Assembly: GCA_003153375.1 (NCBI GenBank)
Contig: PLYM01000103.1
Location: forward strand, 50,736 to 114,735
Length of the DNA stretch: 64,000 nt
Direction of reading: 5' to 3'
Source: Planctomycetaceae bacterium
Lineage (GTDB): Bacteria > Planctomycetota > Planctomycetia > Pirellulales > PALSA-1355
Positions 1-9,860 of this stretch are shown here, one piece after another (positions within the stretch are counted from its first letter, which is position 1; the number at the start of each line of letters is the position of its first letter). Made by a program: the position numbers and the translations under genes. The notes beneath the pieces were generated by a model, which was given only the letters and a program-made list of their open reading frames with translations, had not been told where the DNA came from and did not search any database.

Positions 1-455
1 ATCAGGGTCGAGGCGGCCGTGGGAAACAACTTGAGCGACGCGGTCGGGAACTGTGTCTTCAACAGCCGGTCCAACTCGCGCACGTCGCCCGAGATGATCA
101 CGTCGATCGTGTGGACCGTGTTCTTCGAGTCCCACAGGTTGACCGAGGTGATGCCCGGCTTCTTGGCGTGGATCTGGACCTGATTCTCCGACAGGACAGT
201 GAAGTCGAGCAGGTCGGGATTGCCCACCTGGGCCTTGGGAATCGGCCCGTCCATGCTCAAGATGCGGCTGGTGTTGACCATCAGATCGATCGTGGTATTC
301 ACGGCGTCGATCTTCTGCACGACCTGGTCACCGGGGCCGGCGGGGCCTTTGCCATCGTCGGCGCGGGCCGCGAGGCGTGGCGAACTTGCCAGAATCAAGG
401 CGGCCAGGCAAAGGCCAACACACTGCCTGCGTCGGGTGAGGACCATTCTATACAT
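1..455 (-). CDS. Type II/III secretion (Tad/Flp pilus) secretin N-terminal region, CpaC/RcpA-like, partial at window edge
   Basis: Minus-strand reading MYRMVLTRRRQCVGLCLAALILASSPRLAARADDG...VNTSRILSMDGPIPKAQVGNPDLLDFTVLSENQVQIHAKKPGITSVNLWDSKN..., signal peptide plus pilus-secretin N-domain pattern; next to CpaB. Confidence 0.75.
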   Translation of the reverse strand, partial: MYRMVLTRRRQCVGLCLAALILASSPRLAARADDGKGPAGPGDQVVQKIDAVNTTIDLMVNTSRILSMDGPIPKAQVGNPDLLDFTVLSENQVQIHAKKPGITSVNLWDSKNTVHTIDVIISGDVRELDRLLKTQFPTASLKLFPTAASTL

Positions 456-580
456 CCCTGTATAAGTCGGAGACACGTGGCGTGAGATCGCTGCGCTAGC
501 CCGTTGGCATCCTTGCCTCGAGGTTAACGGTGGAGATTGGCAGGTAGGTGGCGGCCGCGGTCGGCCGCGTGTCAGGTGGT

Positions 581-1705
581 TTAGTTTCCGTTCGCGGGGG
601 GCTCGGTGGGGGCACTGGGTGGAATCTCCGCGCCAGGAGGCGTGGGGGTATCGATCCGCGGCGGAGTCAACGGTGGTTCAGCGGGGATGACTGACGGCGG
701 CGCGGGAACGCTCGCCGGTTCGTTATCGGGTTGGCTGATCGGGGGCGCGCCGTCGCTGGGGAACTCGACCTGCTTCATGGTCGAGCCCATGATCACGATC
801 ATTTGCCGCGGCGGAGTGCTAGCGGTTCGGTCGGCTGGCAGTGCCGGCGCGACGGGGACCTTTTCCTTCTGCTTGTCGAGCCATTCGGTGACGTCGCTCT
901 TGTCGGCGGTTTTGTCACCGGCCCTTTCGCCCTTGTCTCCCGTCTGTTCCCGGGCACGATCCGAGGGCTGGTCGGGGCCAAAGATGTCGGCCAAGGTGGC
1001 GACGTGCGACGAGACGTACAAATCGTCGTCGGGATTACGAAGGACGAGCCGCAGCGAGCCACCGACTTCCGAGGCCGCATGCAGAATCAACGACTGCTGC
1101 GGCGTCACCAGCAGCGAGATCGTCTTGGCACTGATCGGGTCACCCTGTTCTGACTTGTTGCGGGAGAACTCGGTTTCGGTATGGGTGTCGACGGCAAAGA
1201 CCTTGATGTCTTGCAGCACGATCTTGGCGGCCGTGGCGTTTTGATCGGAGTTCGGCGGCTGACGGAAGAGCAACACGTCCACCCGATCTCCGGGCAGAAT
1301 CAGGTTGCTGCTGCCCGCGGCCGAATCGATTCTCACCTGGCCGACGCGATATCCGGCGGGAATGTCCTTGGCCGCGCCCACCGCGTCGGCGGCGCCTAGC
1401 AGCTTCGAGGAGAGGATCGGTTCGCCGGCATAGAGCTTGAGCCGGGCCCGCTTGCCTTCGACTTCCTCGAGCTTGGTCAACGCGCCCTGGGGCACGATGT
1501 TCTTGGGCCACTCTTCCAACTTGATGTTCTGGGCGGTCAGCTCTTCGTTGGCCGGGATGTCGAGCATCGCCACGAAGACGGGCTGCTTGTCGGTCGGATC
1601 GCCGGTCTTGGTGTGGGCGTCCATGACCTGGCTAATGCCGATCGCGGCAACGAGGCCACAGCCAATGGCCAGGGCCATCAAGATCATCGATTTCGAACGC
1701 ATCAC
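581..1705 (-). CDS. cpaB: Flp pilus assembly protein CpaB
   Basis: N-terminal TM, SAF-like domain (VAMLDIPANEELTAQNIKLEEWP...AGEPILSSKL), RVDVLLFR motif, Pro-rich tail. Confidence 0.85.
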   Translation of the reverse strand: MMRSKSMILMALAIGCGLVAAIGISQVMDAHTKTGDPTDKQPVFVAMLDIPANEELTAQNIKLEEWPKNIVPQGALTKLEEVEGKRARLKLYAGEPILSSKLLGAADAVGAAKDIPAGYRVGQVRIDSAAGSSNLILPGDRVDVLLFRQPPNSDQNATAAKIVLQDIKVFAVDTHTETEFSRNKSEQGDPISAKTISLLVTPQQSLILHAASEVGGSLRLVLRNPDDDLYVSSHVATLADIFGPDQPSDRAREQTGDKGERAGDKTADKSDVTEWLDKQKEKVPVAPALPADRTASTPPRQMIVIMGSTMKQVEFPSDGAPPISQPDNEPASVPAPPSVIPAEPPLTPPRIDTPTPPGAEIPPSAPTEPPANGN

Positions 1706-2129
1706 GTTCTCCCGGAAGTAGGGCCTGTCACACCGGACTGTTGATCGACCGAGCGCCGTTGGTGTCCGCGCATGACAAAGGCAACTGCTTTCGTCGTGTT
1801 ATGAAGGAACATTGGCGTGCGCAGGCAGCAAACTTGATAAAAAAGGAATTCAAGCCACCCGCTACACACCTGGCGGCGCCGCGCGAGCGAAAACGGCGCA
1901 AACAGCGACTCGGACTTGCGCCCCAGGGCAATTGCCGATCGGCTTGTCGTCGCAATGGTTTCCGATCACGGCCCGCGACCGAAAACGCGCGGCCGACTCG
2001 CCATGGTGGCGGTCGGCCCGACGTGTCAACGTGATCGGAACAGCCCCTCCAGGCGGCAAATCCTGCCGTATTCAGCGGCCGTTGTCGACTCCGGAGGAAG
2101 GGCCCTCGTGTGGCCCGCGGCCGGTGCGA

Positions 2130-2696
2130 TTACAGCAGCATTCCGGTGTACGCAAAATAGGCGATTGTGCCGATCGCGATGGGAATTCCATAGGGCAGCA
2201 AGAGCATCGTGCTCTTGCGGTCTGCCGCGATCACCGACAATTGCTCGGGGTCGCGGATCGTGATCATCTCGTTCCAGATCGTCCAGAACTGGCTGTAGTG
2301 CTTGTGCCACGAACGGCGATAGAGCACCATCAGGATGGCAATGACGCCGCCGATCAGGACCGATACGCAGTAGGCATAGAGCGTGACCGTGCCGCCGACC
2401 CAAGCGCCCACGCCGGCCAGCAACTTCACGTCGCCGGCGCCCATGCCGCCGATCGCGTACGCCGGCAACAGCAAGGCCAGTCCGACCAGCGTGCCGACCA
2501 GGCTCCAGCCGAGGCCGGCCCAGCCAAACGACATGGCGCTGACGGCCCAGCCGCTGAGAATCATGGGAAACGTGATCCAATTGGGCACTTTGAGTTTGTA
2601 TCCGTCGATGACCGCGGCCACGACCAACGTGATCGTGACCAGCCAAAACGGCCAATTCTGGTTAGCTGATGCGCCGAGCAAGGAGGAGTCGATCAT
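2130..2696 (-). CDS. Prepilin peptidase, A24 family (CpaA/TadV-like)
   Basis: Multi-TM with VAAVIDGYKLKVPNWITFP and GMGAGDVKLLAGVGAW motifs of A24 peptidases. Confidence 0.85.
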   Translation of the reverse strand: MIDSSLLGASANQNWPFWLVTITLVVAAVIDGYKLKVPNWITFPMILSGWAVSAMSFGWAGLGWSLVGTLVGLALLLPAYAIGGMGAGDVKLLAGVGAWVGGTVTLYAYCVSVLIGGVIAILMVLYRRSWHKHYSQFWTIWNEMITIRDPEQLSVIAADRKSTMLLLPYGIPIAIGTIAYFAYTGMLL

Positions 2697-2747
2697 CCCA
2701 CGATCCTTTTCGTCGTTAAGAAGCCTATGTACCGTTGGGTAATGTCA

Positions 2748-2852
2748 TTACCGAGACAACATCACGCTGAAGGCGACGGTCAGGGTCGTGACGAAGTAGC
2801 AAATGAGCTGGACGGATTCGACCATCCATTCGTTGGGCAGAACCGGAACCAT
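2748..2852 (-). CDS. Hydrophobic micro-protein (34 aa) between prepilin peptidase and Flp pilin
   Basis: MVPVLPNEWMVESVQLICYFVTTLTVAFSVMLSR, single TM-like; position inside the pilus locus; no homology evidence. Confidence 0.3.
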   Translation of the reverse strand: MVPVLPNEWMVESVQLICYFVTTLTVAFSVMLSR

Positions 2853-3090
2853 ATCACACACTCCCGCAAGATCGCTTGCGTCGAACAGGCATTTCGGGGC
2901 AGGGAAGTCGCCTAACCGAGCCGGTTGAAGGCCGTGGCATCTCACTGCGCACCGCGATTGGTAACGTCGTTAATCCGCGCAGGTCGATCGAACGACCCAC
3001 CAGAAAACCCTACCTTGCCGTTTAGGCAGGTGTGGAAGAATGCCCAAAAAAATCGGGCAAGCCGGGCGGCTGCTGGGCAGGCCTTTCCAG

Positions 3091-3131
3091 AAAAAGCGAA
3101 CCCCTCGGTATGCCAGGCACACCGAGGGGTT
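3091..3131 (-). terminator. Rho-independent terminator downstream of Flp pilin
   Basis: Minus strand AACCCCTCGGT-GTGCCTGGCAT-ACCGAGGGGTT followed by CGCTTTTT; 11-bp stem. Confidence 0.8.
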
Positions 3132-3184
3132 GGGCTTATTTCTCAACAAGCCAGCCGACGAATCGGCCGAGCCTGCGTTTTTGC

Positions 3185-3361
3185 TTAGGTACCAATCGAG
3201 TTGGCAACGTTCGTGAACTGCGTGCTGGCCTTCGAGCCAATCGAGCTAATGGCCGTCAAGCAGACGATGATAATCAGGGCCAACATGACCGCGTATTCGA
3301 CCGCGGTGGGGCCATCTTCCGAAGTGAGGAAACGTTGCAGCTTCTTGGTAAGGTATTTCAT
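3185..3361 (-). CDS. flp: Flp family type IVb pilin (58 aa)
   Basis: MKYLTKKLQRFLTSEDGPTAVEYAVMLALIIIVCLTAISSIGSKASTQFTNVANSIGT; GxxxxEY processing motif and hydrophobic helix; below the ORF-track length cutoff. Confidence 0.9.
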   Translation of the reverse strand: MKYLTKKLQRFLTSEDGPTAVEYAVMLALIIIVCLTAISSIGSKASTQFTNVANSIGT

Positions 3362-3756
3362 GGTGTCCTCCGAATTCGACCGGCCGTGTCACGCTGACGT
3401 CGGGCGATCGTGAAGTGTAATTGGGGCTTTGTTTTCTGCGGCGTTTGCCCCCGAGGCAAGCGCTCGCCTGCTATGCAGTCTCCAAAGCCCCGAAATCAAA
3501 ACCATCGCCTCTTAACCGCGAGAGGTCGCCGGCCGCGAGGGCCGGACGCGCCTGACTCGACGGCTTTTTGAGGCCGCAGGCCATCACGCAAGTCTTTCGA
3601 GCTGGCCGAGCGGTGAAGTGAATGCACCGTGGTTCGGGCCAGTCGAAAGGTGGCTCACGTGCGATGTCCCGCAGGACATCTCAGAGGCGTTCGCTTTCAC
3701 GTTCACCTCTGTACTGCAAACGTATGTCAGCTTCTCACCAAGTCAAACCGCGAGCT

Positions 3757-5409
3757 TTAATAATTCTGGAAAAACTTTTCCGCCGGCCCGACGATGGTCA
3801 ACAACGCTCGGCCGGCGTAGTCGCGAATCGTGGTTTCTCGAGTGATTCGGTCTGCCGATTCCAAGCGGCGCCGCGTTTCACGTTCGCCGTCAGTATCCGC
3901 AAAATCGACAAACCAGGTATTGTCTACCGAGCGGGTCGAAGAATCTCGGGTTTCGGTCTGCCATTGTTCCCAGGTCAGCACCCGTAGATCCCGCTGACCA
4001 AGCGCCAGATACTCGATCGGCCAATAGTTCCACCACTCGTGGCACACGACCGTCGTCGTTTCACCGGGGCGCCGATGCGTGTTGATGAACTCCAGGGCCT
4101 GCTGCTTGGGCTCGACCGCCGCGGCGCGGAACGTCAGGTGCGACGAACCGCCGGTACGTTCGACATAAGCAAAGTAGCCCAGATAGAACGAGAGTGGCAG
4201 CAGCCAGGCGGCGGCACCGATCGCCGCCATGGCAGCGGCGCGGCGCGGTTGGTGGGCTTCGATCCACCAGGCCAGGCCACGTGAGAGGACCAGAGCGCCG
4301 GGAGCAACGAGGCAAATACCATAGCGTTCGTGATGGGCTGCGATGGCCGTCGGTCCCGCGACGACGAAGAAGCCGGCGGCCATGGTGAACCAGGAAAGCA
4401 CCAGCATTTCGTCGCCGGCGGTCGGCCGGCGCGCGAGACGAGCGAGCAAGCCGAGCAAGGCCACGATGGCCACGCAGCCGAACAGCAGGTTACAGGTCGC
4501 GGGCAAGTAGGCGAACCACGATCCATTCGAGTCGGCGGTGCCCACGCCGGCCACGAATTCATAGATCGTCGCGCCGGAAAACAGTCGCAGATAGTTTTCA
4601 GCAAAGGGGCCCAGCTCGCCCCACCCGTATCCATGGCTCACGACGACGCGCACGCCCAGCAGCAATCCAAGTGCGACCGCGGCGCTGCTCATCGCCAGCA
4701 CGGTCCGCGACGAGGTTTTCGCGGTGGCCAACGCGGTTTTCAGAGCTTGAGCAAGTTCCTGCCGCCGTCGGTAGACCGGGGGCACGACCAGCAACGGCGC
4801 CGCGAAGACATTCGTCGGATGGACCCAAATGGCCACGACCAGCGCCAGCACGGCCGCCGTGGGAATCATGCTGGTCACCTGCCGCCGGCGAAAGTGGATG
4901 AGCGCCAGATACATGACCAGCAGCGTGGCCAACATGCTCTGGCTGGCGTCCCAGCCAAATCGACTGTAGGCAATGTCGATCGGCAGTAGCGCCAGCAGCG
5001 ACGTGGAAACCACGGCGGTGCGCCGATCGAACGCGCGCCGACAGAGCCCATAGTTAATCGGCAGCGCCAACAAGCCGCTGATCAAGGCCGACAGCCGCAG
5101 CAAGACGAACGACGGCGGAGCCACGGCGTGCAACGCCACGAGCGGCACAAAGTAAAACCAGTTGAGTGGATTGCCGGTCGGCGTCCACCAGGAGATCCCT
5201 TCGCCGCGCAACCATCGCAGCGCCTGCACTCCCGACCAGGCCTCGTCGCCGTTGACGCCCGGCAAATTGGCCAGGTGGTAGCAGCGAAGAAACACGGCGA
5301 CGCACAGCAACGCCAGGCAATTCAGGCCGATCGCCAGCGAACGACGGCGACGGTGTCGCCGCGACGTGCGAGCTGGAGCAACCGGAGCTGGAGGGGCGAG
5401 GAGTCTCAT
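3757..5409 (-). CDS. GT39/ArnT-like membrane glycosyltransferase
   Basis: Multi-TM, GVNGDEAWSG early-loop Asp/Glu motif; start placed at ATG 5409 (MRLLAPPAP...). Confidence 0.65.
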   Translation of the reverse strand: MRLLAPPAPVAPARTSRRHRRRRSLAIGLNCLALLCVAVFLRCYHLANLPGVNGDEAWSGVQALRWLRGEGISWWTPTGNPLNWFYFVPLVALHAVAPPSFVLLRLSALISGLLALPINYGLCRRAFDRRTAVVSTSLLALLPIDIAYSRFGWDASQSMLATLLVMYLALIHFRRRQVTSMIPTAAVLALVVAIWVHPTNVFAAPLLVVPPVYRRRQELAQALKTALATAKTSSRTVLAMSSAAVALGLLLGVRVVVSHGYGWGELGPFAENYLRLFSGATIYEFVAGVGTADSNGSWFAYLPATCNLLFGCVAIVALLGLLARLARRPTAGDEMLVLSWFTMAAGFFVVAGPTAIAAHHERYGICLVAPGALVLSRGLAWWIEAHQPRRAAAMAAIGAAAWLLPLSFYLGYFAYVERTGGSSHLTFRAAAVEPKQQALEFINTHRRPGETTTVVCHEWWNYWPIEYLALGQRDLRVLTWEQWQTETRDSSTRSVDNTWFVDFADTDGERETRRRLESADRITRETTIRDYAGRALLTIVGPAEKFFQNY

Positions 5410-5669
5410 GACGTCTTTGTCAGTTAATTGCGGCACGTACCGCTGTTGGCGCGAAGGACCTGGAAAACATAGGCCAGACGCTGATGGGTTGCGCGGCATA
5501 ACCGGGCAATGGCGGCCGACATCCCAGCGCATTTGCCGCTAGTAGATCCGTCACCTTGCGAAATCCCGAGGTATCTTTTTCATACCCCGCAACCGGCGAT
5601 GTCGTCGCCGGTCGCCCCGCACCTGACGGTGCGCCTGCCTGTAACGCTTAGGACGATGGGAACGTTGAT

Positions 5670-6560
5670 ATGGATCTTGTCGACGTACTAGGACGACTCG
5701 CCGCGAAGGACGCTGGCGGCTATCAACCAGGCAGTCCGCGCGCGACCGAGCCGACCGCTCTGGCCGCGTTGGCCTTGCTGGCCCACGGCCGTGAGGCCGA
5801 GGCGCGCCCGTTGCTCGATTGGCTGGCCAGTTTCCAGTCAGGCGACGGCGGCATCGGCATCTGGAACGAGCAGCCGACGCCGGGCTGGCCGACCGGTTGG
5901 GCCATTTTGGCCTGGACCGCCGCCGAACAAAGCGCGATTGCCGACGCCAACGACGCACGGGCGCGTCAGCGAGCCATCGACTACATCCTGAGTATCAAAG
6001 GCTCGCGCATTGAGTGGATCGAGCACTCGGGCCACGACACCACCATTATTGGCTGGCCCTGGGTCGACGGCACGCACTCCTGGCTCGAGCCCACGGCGAT
6101 GAACGTGCTGGCCTTGAAGCACGCGGGCTTGGGCGATCACCCGCGGACGCGCGAGGGGGTACGTCTGCTGCAGGACCGGCTGTTGTCCACCGGTGGCTGC
6201 AACTACGGCAACACGGTCGTGTTTCGGCAACAACTCAAACCGCAACTCGAGCCCACCGGGTTGTGCCTGGTGGCGCTGGCTGGCGAACCTGATGCGTCGG
6301 GCCGAGTTGCGAAATCGATCGACTATCTCCAGCGCGAGCTGACGGCCAGCACCGCCACGATCTCGTTGTGCTATGGCCTGCTGGGCCTCGCCGCCCAGGG
6401 GCATCCGCCGGCGATGGCCGACGCGTGGCTGACTGCGGCTTGCAGGCGAACGCTGACGCGCGACCCCTCGACTTACAAATTGGCGCTCGTGGCCTTGGCG
6501 GCCTTGGGAACCGCCTGTCCCCTGATCCACATGAGTGCCCCGCTGGAGCAGGCGACATGA
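5670..6560 (+). CDS. Prenyltransferase/squalene-cyclase-type repeat protein
   Basis: Repeated alpha-alpha toroid motifs (LASFQSGDGGIGIWNEQPTPGWPTGWAILAW). Confidence 0.6.
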   Translation: MDLVDVLGRLAAKDAGGYQPGSPRATEPTALAALALLAHGREAEARPLLDWLASFQSGDGGIGIWNEQPTPGWPTGWAILAWTAAEQSAIADANDARARQRAIDYILSIKGSRIEWIEHSGHDTTIIGWPWVDGTHSWLEPTAMNVLALKHAGLGDHPRTREGVRLLQDRLLSTGGCNYGNTVVFRQQLKPQLEPTGLCLVALAGEPDASGRVAKSIDYLQRELTASTATISLCYGLLGLAAQGHPPAMADAWLTAACRRTLTRDPSTYKLALVALAALGTACPLIHMSAPLEQAT

Positions 6561-7594
6561 CGACCAGCCCTTCCACCGAGCGTGCCCAGCAGCAGGGTCA
6601 GCAATTCGATCGCCGCGCGATGCTGGTGGCCTCGGGTGTCGCGGCGGCCGGAATCATCGGACTGCCGCTGTTGCACCGCGCGCTGCAGATGACGGCACCC
6701 GTGTTCGTCGCGCGCCATCAACGCTACGACGGGCCCATTGAACAAACGATTCGCGACGGACTGCTCTCAACGGGATTTGATCCCGCGACCATTCGGGGCA
6801 AGACCGTGTTGCTCAAGCCAAACCTGGTCGAGCCGACGCGCGCTTGTCCGCAGATGACCACCCACCCGGCGGTCGTCGTGGCGGCCGGCGAAGTCTTTCG
6901 ACGCTGGGGCGCCACGGTGCTGGTGGGCGAAGGCCCGGGACACGTGCGCGACACCGAGATGGCGCTCATCGAATCGGGCATGCAGGACGCGCTCGATAGT
7001 TCGGACCTGGAGTTCGACGATTTGAATTACAGCCAGGTCGGCTGGCAGAGCAATGGCGGGCGGAAGAGCAGCTTGAAGGGCTTTTATTTTCCGCGGCAGG
7101 TGATCGAGGCCGATTTGATCGTCTCCATGCCCAAGATGAAGACCCATCATTGGGTTGGCTACACCGGCTCCCTGAAGAATCTGTACGGCGTGATTCCGGG
7201 CTGCAAATACGGCTGGCCTAAGAACGTCCTGCACCACGCTGGAATCCCCGAGACGGTTTTCGACATCAACGCTTCGTTGCCCAAGACCGTCGCCATCGTC
7301 GACGGCATCCTGGCCATGGAGGGCGACGGCCCGATCATGGGCAGCGCCAAGCCGATGGGGCTGCTGGTGGTCGGCACGAACTGCACGGCGGTGGATGCCA
7401 CGTTGGGACGCATCATGGGATTCGAACCGGCGAAGGTGGGCTACCTGCAATTGGCCGCCAACCGGCTGGGGCCGGTCGAAGAGCGTTGCATTGAGCAGCA
7501 CGGCGAGCGATGGCAGAGCGTCGCCAGTCCGTTCAAGATCATCGACTTCCCCCACCTGCAAGAACTGCGCGCCCCGGGCGTGCTCGTCACCTGA
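6557..7594 (+). CDS. DUF362 domain-containing protein with Tat-like signal
   Basis: Start overlaps the previous stop (ATGA); KTVLLKPNLVEP, MPKMKTHHWVGYTGSLKNLYGVIPG motifs of DUF362. Confidence 0.75.
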   Translation: MTTSPSTERAQQQGQQFDRRAMLVASGVAAAGIIGLPLLHRALQMTAPVFVARHQRYDGPIEQTIRDGLLSTGFDPATIRGKTVLLKPNLVEPTRACPQMTTHPAVVVAAGEVFRRWGATVLVGEGPGHVRDTEMALIESGMQDALDSSDLEFDDLNYSQVGWQSNGGRKSSLKGFYFPRQVIEADLIVSMPKMKTHHWVGYTGSLKNLYGVIPGCKYGWPKNVLHHAGIPETVFDINASLPKTVAIVDGILAMEGDGPIMGSAKPMGLLVVGTNCTAVDATLGRIMGFEPAKVGYLQLAANRLGPVEERCIEQHGERWQSVASPFKIIDFPHLQELRAPGVLVT

Positions 7595-7635
7595 TCCCTC
7601 CAGTCACTTGATCATCATTGTCGACAGGCCAGCCG

Positions 7636-9852
7636 ATGAACGCAGATTGCACCAGCGGCGCACGGGCTGACGGCTTGCGCGGGGAACGAACGCGGTCGGC
7701 GTGGATTCAGTTGGCCGCCATCGCCTGCTTCGCGGCGCTGGCTGCCCCCTACTTTCTGGGCCGAGTGTATGTGGCCGACGACCTGGGCGAGTTTCATCTG
7801 CCGGTGCGGAATTTCTATGCCGAGCAATTGAACCACGGCGAAGCCTTCGACTGGATGCCCAGCCTGTACGGCGGATTTTACGTCGCGGCCGAAGGGCAAC
7901 TGGGGGCTTACCACCCGCTGCACCTGCTGCTGTATCGTTGTCTGCCCCTGGGCGCCGCGTTCGATGTCGAGCTGTTGGTCAGCTACCCGCTGCTATTCGT
8001 CGGCACCTATCTGTTCCTCCGTCGGCTCGTTGGGCGCCGCGACGCCGCGTCGTTTGGGGCGCTCGTGTTCACGTTCGGCGGGTTCAACCTGTTGCACTTC
8101 GTGCATCCCAACGCGATCGCGATTGTCGCCCACCTGCCTTGGCTACTGTTGGCGATCGATGTGGAATTGTGCGGCAGGAACCGCCGACAAAGTGCCTGGG
8201 CTGGTGTGGCCATCGCGATGCTCACCGGGTCGCAATTGCTGTTGGGATATCCGCAATTCGTCTGGTTTTCTCTGCTCGCTGAGGCGGCGTTCGTGTTTTG
8301 GCGCGCAAAGCATCGGCGCATCGGAATGCGCGGCGTGGGGCCGATCGGGTTGGCCGTGTTCTGTGGCGTGTTGCTGGGAGCGATTCAGTGGTTGCCCACC
8401 TGGCACGCGCTCTCGGACTCGGTTCGGCGAGCGCCCGACCTGGGGTTTGCAAATACCGGTTCACTGCACCCGTTGAATTTGTTGCAGTTGGTTGCTCCCT
8501 ATTTGTTCACGACCCGGGTGGTCGGCCAAAACACGCACGAGTTGGGGCTTTATGCCGGCGCGGTGCCGCTGGTGCTGTGCGTGTGGCTGTTCGCCGAGCG
8601 TCGTAATTGGGGGCGCTTTCGACCGTTGATTCGCGCGTTGACGGTGTTTGCCGTCTTCTCGTTGTTACTGGCAGCTGGTGAACATGGCGGGCTGTATCGT
8701 TTGCAATCATTCATCCCGCTGGCCAATCGCTTTCGTTTTCCCTGCCGGGCGATCGTGCTGGTGCAGTGGTGCATCGCTTCCGGATCAGCCGTGGCCTTGG
8801 CCTTGCTGCTGAGGAACGCGCAGGCGACAGGCAATGAAATCACTCGAGCGACGAGCAACACCACGCGGCGAGCGTTGGCTGGCGTGTTTGTGGTCAGTGT
8901 GGCCTTGGCGGTGATGGGCCCGCTGGCGTGGCCGCGATTTGTCGCCGACGGATGGCTGGTGTGGTGTGGACCGCTGTTGATCGGCGCCGCCGCGGGCCTG
9001 GTGGCCTTGGCGGAGCGCGGGCGACAATGGGCCGTGGCCGGCCTGGTCGTGCTGACGGCGGTGGATCTGAGCTGCTACGGGCTTAGCTATGCAGTCTATG
9101 GTCACACGGCGGACCTGCACGAGTTTGTGGCGGACATTTCCTCTCCGCCCAGTCACGGCGGCGCGCGGGTGGCGGCACCGCATCGTGCCGGCGAGCCGCG
9201 GACGGGGGATCGCATGTTGTTGGCCGGGCTGAGCCGTGTGGATGGTTATGCAGGTTTGGAGCCGGCGAAACAACTTGACTACCGTCAATTGGCCGCCTTG
9301 CAATGCGCGGGGGTCGATTGGATTTGGCAGGACGACGAACAGGCGGCCGAGTCGCAGCGTCGCTGGAGCCCGGTTTCACCGACGGCTGCGCGCGCCCGAT
9401 TGATCACGCAGGTTCGCCGCGACGACCGAGGGCCGGATACGCCGCCGCCGCCGCTGGACACGGCCGTGGTGGACGAGTCGCTGGATATCGATCCGGCCTC
9501 GGCGGGGACCGCCCAGGTTGTGTCCGATCAGCCGGGTCGTATCGCGGTCGAGACCGACGCGGTCAGCCGGCAGCTGCTGGTCACGACCGAGAGCTTTGAT
9601 TCTTATTGGCGGGCCACGGTTGACGATCAACCCCGGCCGATTGTGCGGGTAAACGGAGATTTTCTGGGTTGCGTGGTCGAGCCCGGCCGGCACGTCGTTC
9701 GTTTCGAGTTCCGCCCCAGGGCTCGGGAGGCGGGGGTCTTGGCCGGCGCCTGTGGCCTAGAGTTGATGTTGTGCGTCTTCTGGCTCCGCGTGCGCGGAGT
9801 CAGGCGCGATCGCGGCCAGCCGGATACCCGGCCTGGTCGTCCCGCTTGCTGA
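7636..9852 (+). CDS. YfhO-like polytopic membrane protein
   Basis: Many TMs; VYVADDLGEFHLPVRNFYAEQLNHGEAFDWMPSLYGGFY pattern; C-terminal ESFDSYWRATVDDQPRPIVRVNGDFLGCVVEPGRHVVRFEFRP typical of YfhO. Confidence 0.7.
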   Translation: MNADCTSGARADGLRGERTRSAWIQLAAIACFAALAAPYFLGRVYVADDLGEFHLPVRNFYAEQLNHGEAFDWMPSLYGGFYVAAEGQLGAYHPLHLLLYRCLPLGAAFDVELLVSYPLLFVGTYLFLRRLVGRRDAASFGALVFTFGGFNLLHFVHPNAIAIVAHLPWLLLAIDVELCGRNRRQSAWAGVAIAMLTGSQLLLGYPQFVWFSLLAEAAFVFWRAKHRRIGMRGVGPIGLAVFCGVLLGAIQWLPTWHALSDSVRRAPDLGFANTGSLHPLNLLQLVAPYLFTTRVVGQNTHELGLYAGAVPLVLCVWLFAERRNWGRFRPLIRALTVFAVFSLLLAAGEHGGLYRLQSFIPLANRFRFPCRAIVLVQWCIASGSAVALALLLRNAQATGNEITRATSNTTRRALAGVFVVSVALAVMGPLAWPRFVADGWLVWCGPLLIGAAAGLVALAERGRQWAVAGLVVLTAVDLSCYGLSYAVYGHTADLHEFVADISSPPSHGGARVAAPHRAGEPRTGDRMLLAGLSRVDGYAGLEPAKQLDYRQLAALQCAGVDWIWQDDEQAAESQRRWSPVSPTAARARLITQVRRDDRGPDTPPPPLDTAVVDESLDIDPASAGTAQVVSDQPGRIAVETDAVSRQLLVTTESFDSYWRATVDDQPRPIVRVNGDFLGCVVEPGRHVVRFEFRPRAREAGVLAGACGLELMLCVFWLRVRGVRRDRGQPDTRPGRPAC

Positions 9853-9860
9853 GGTTTGCC

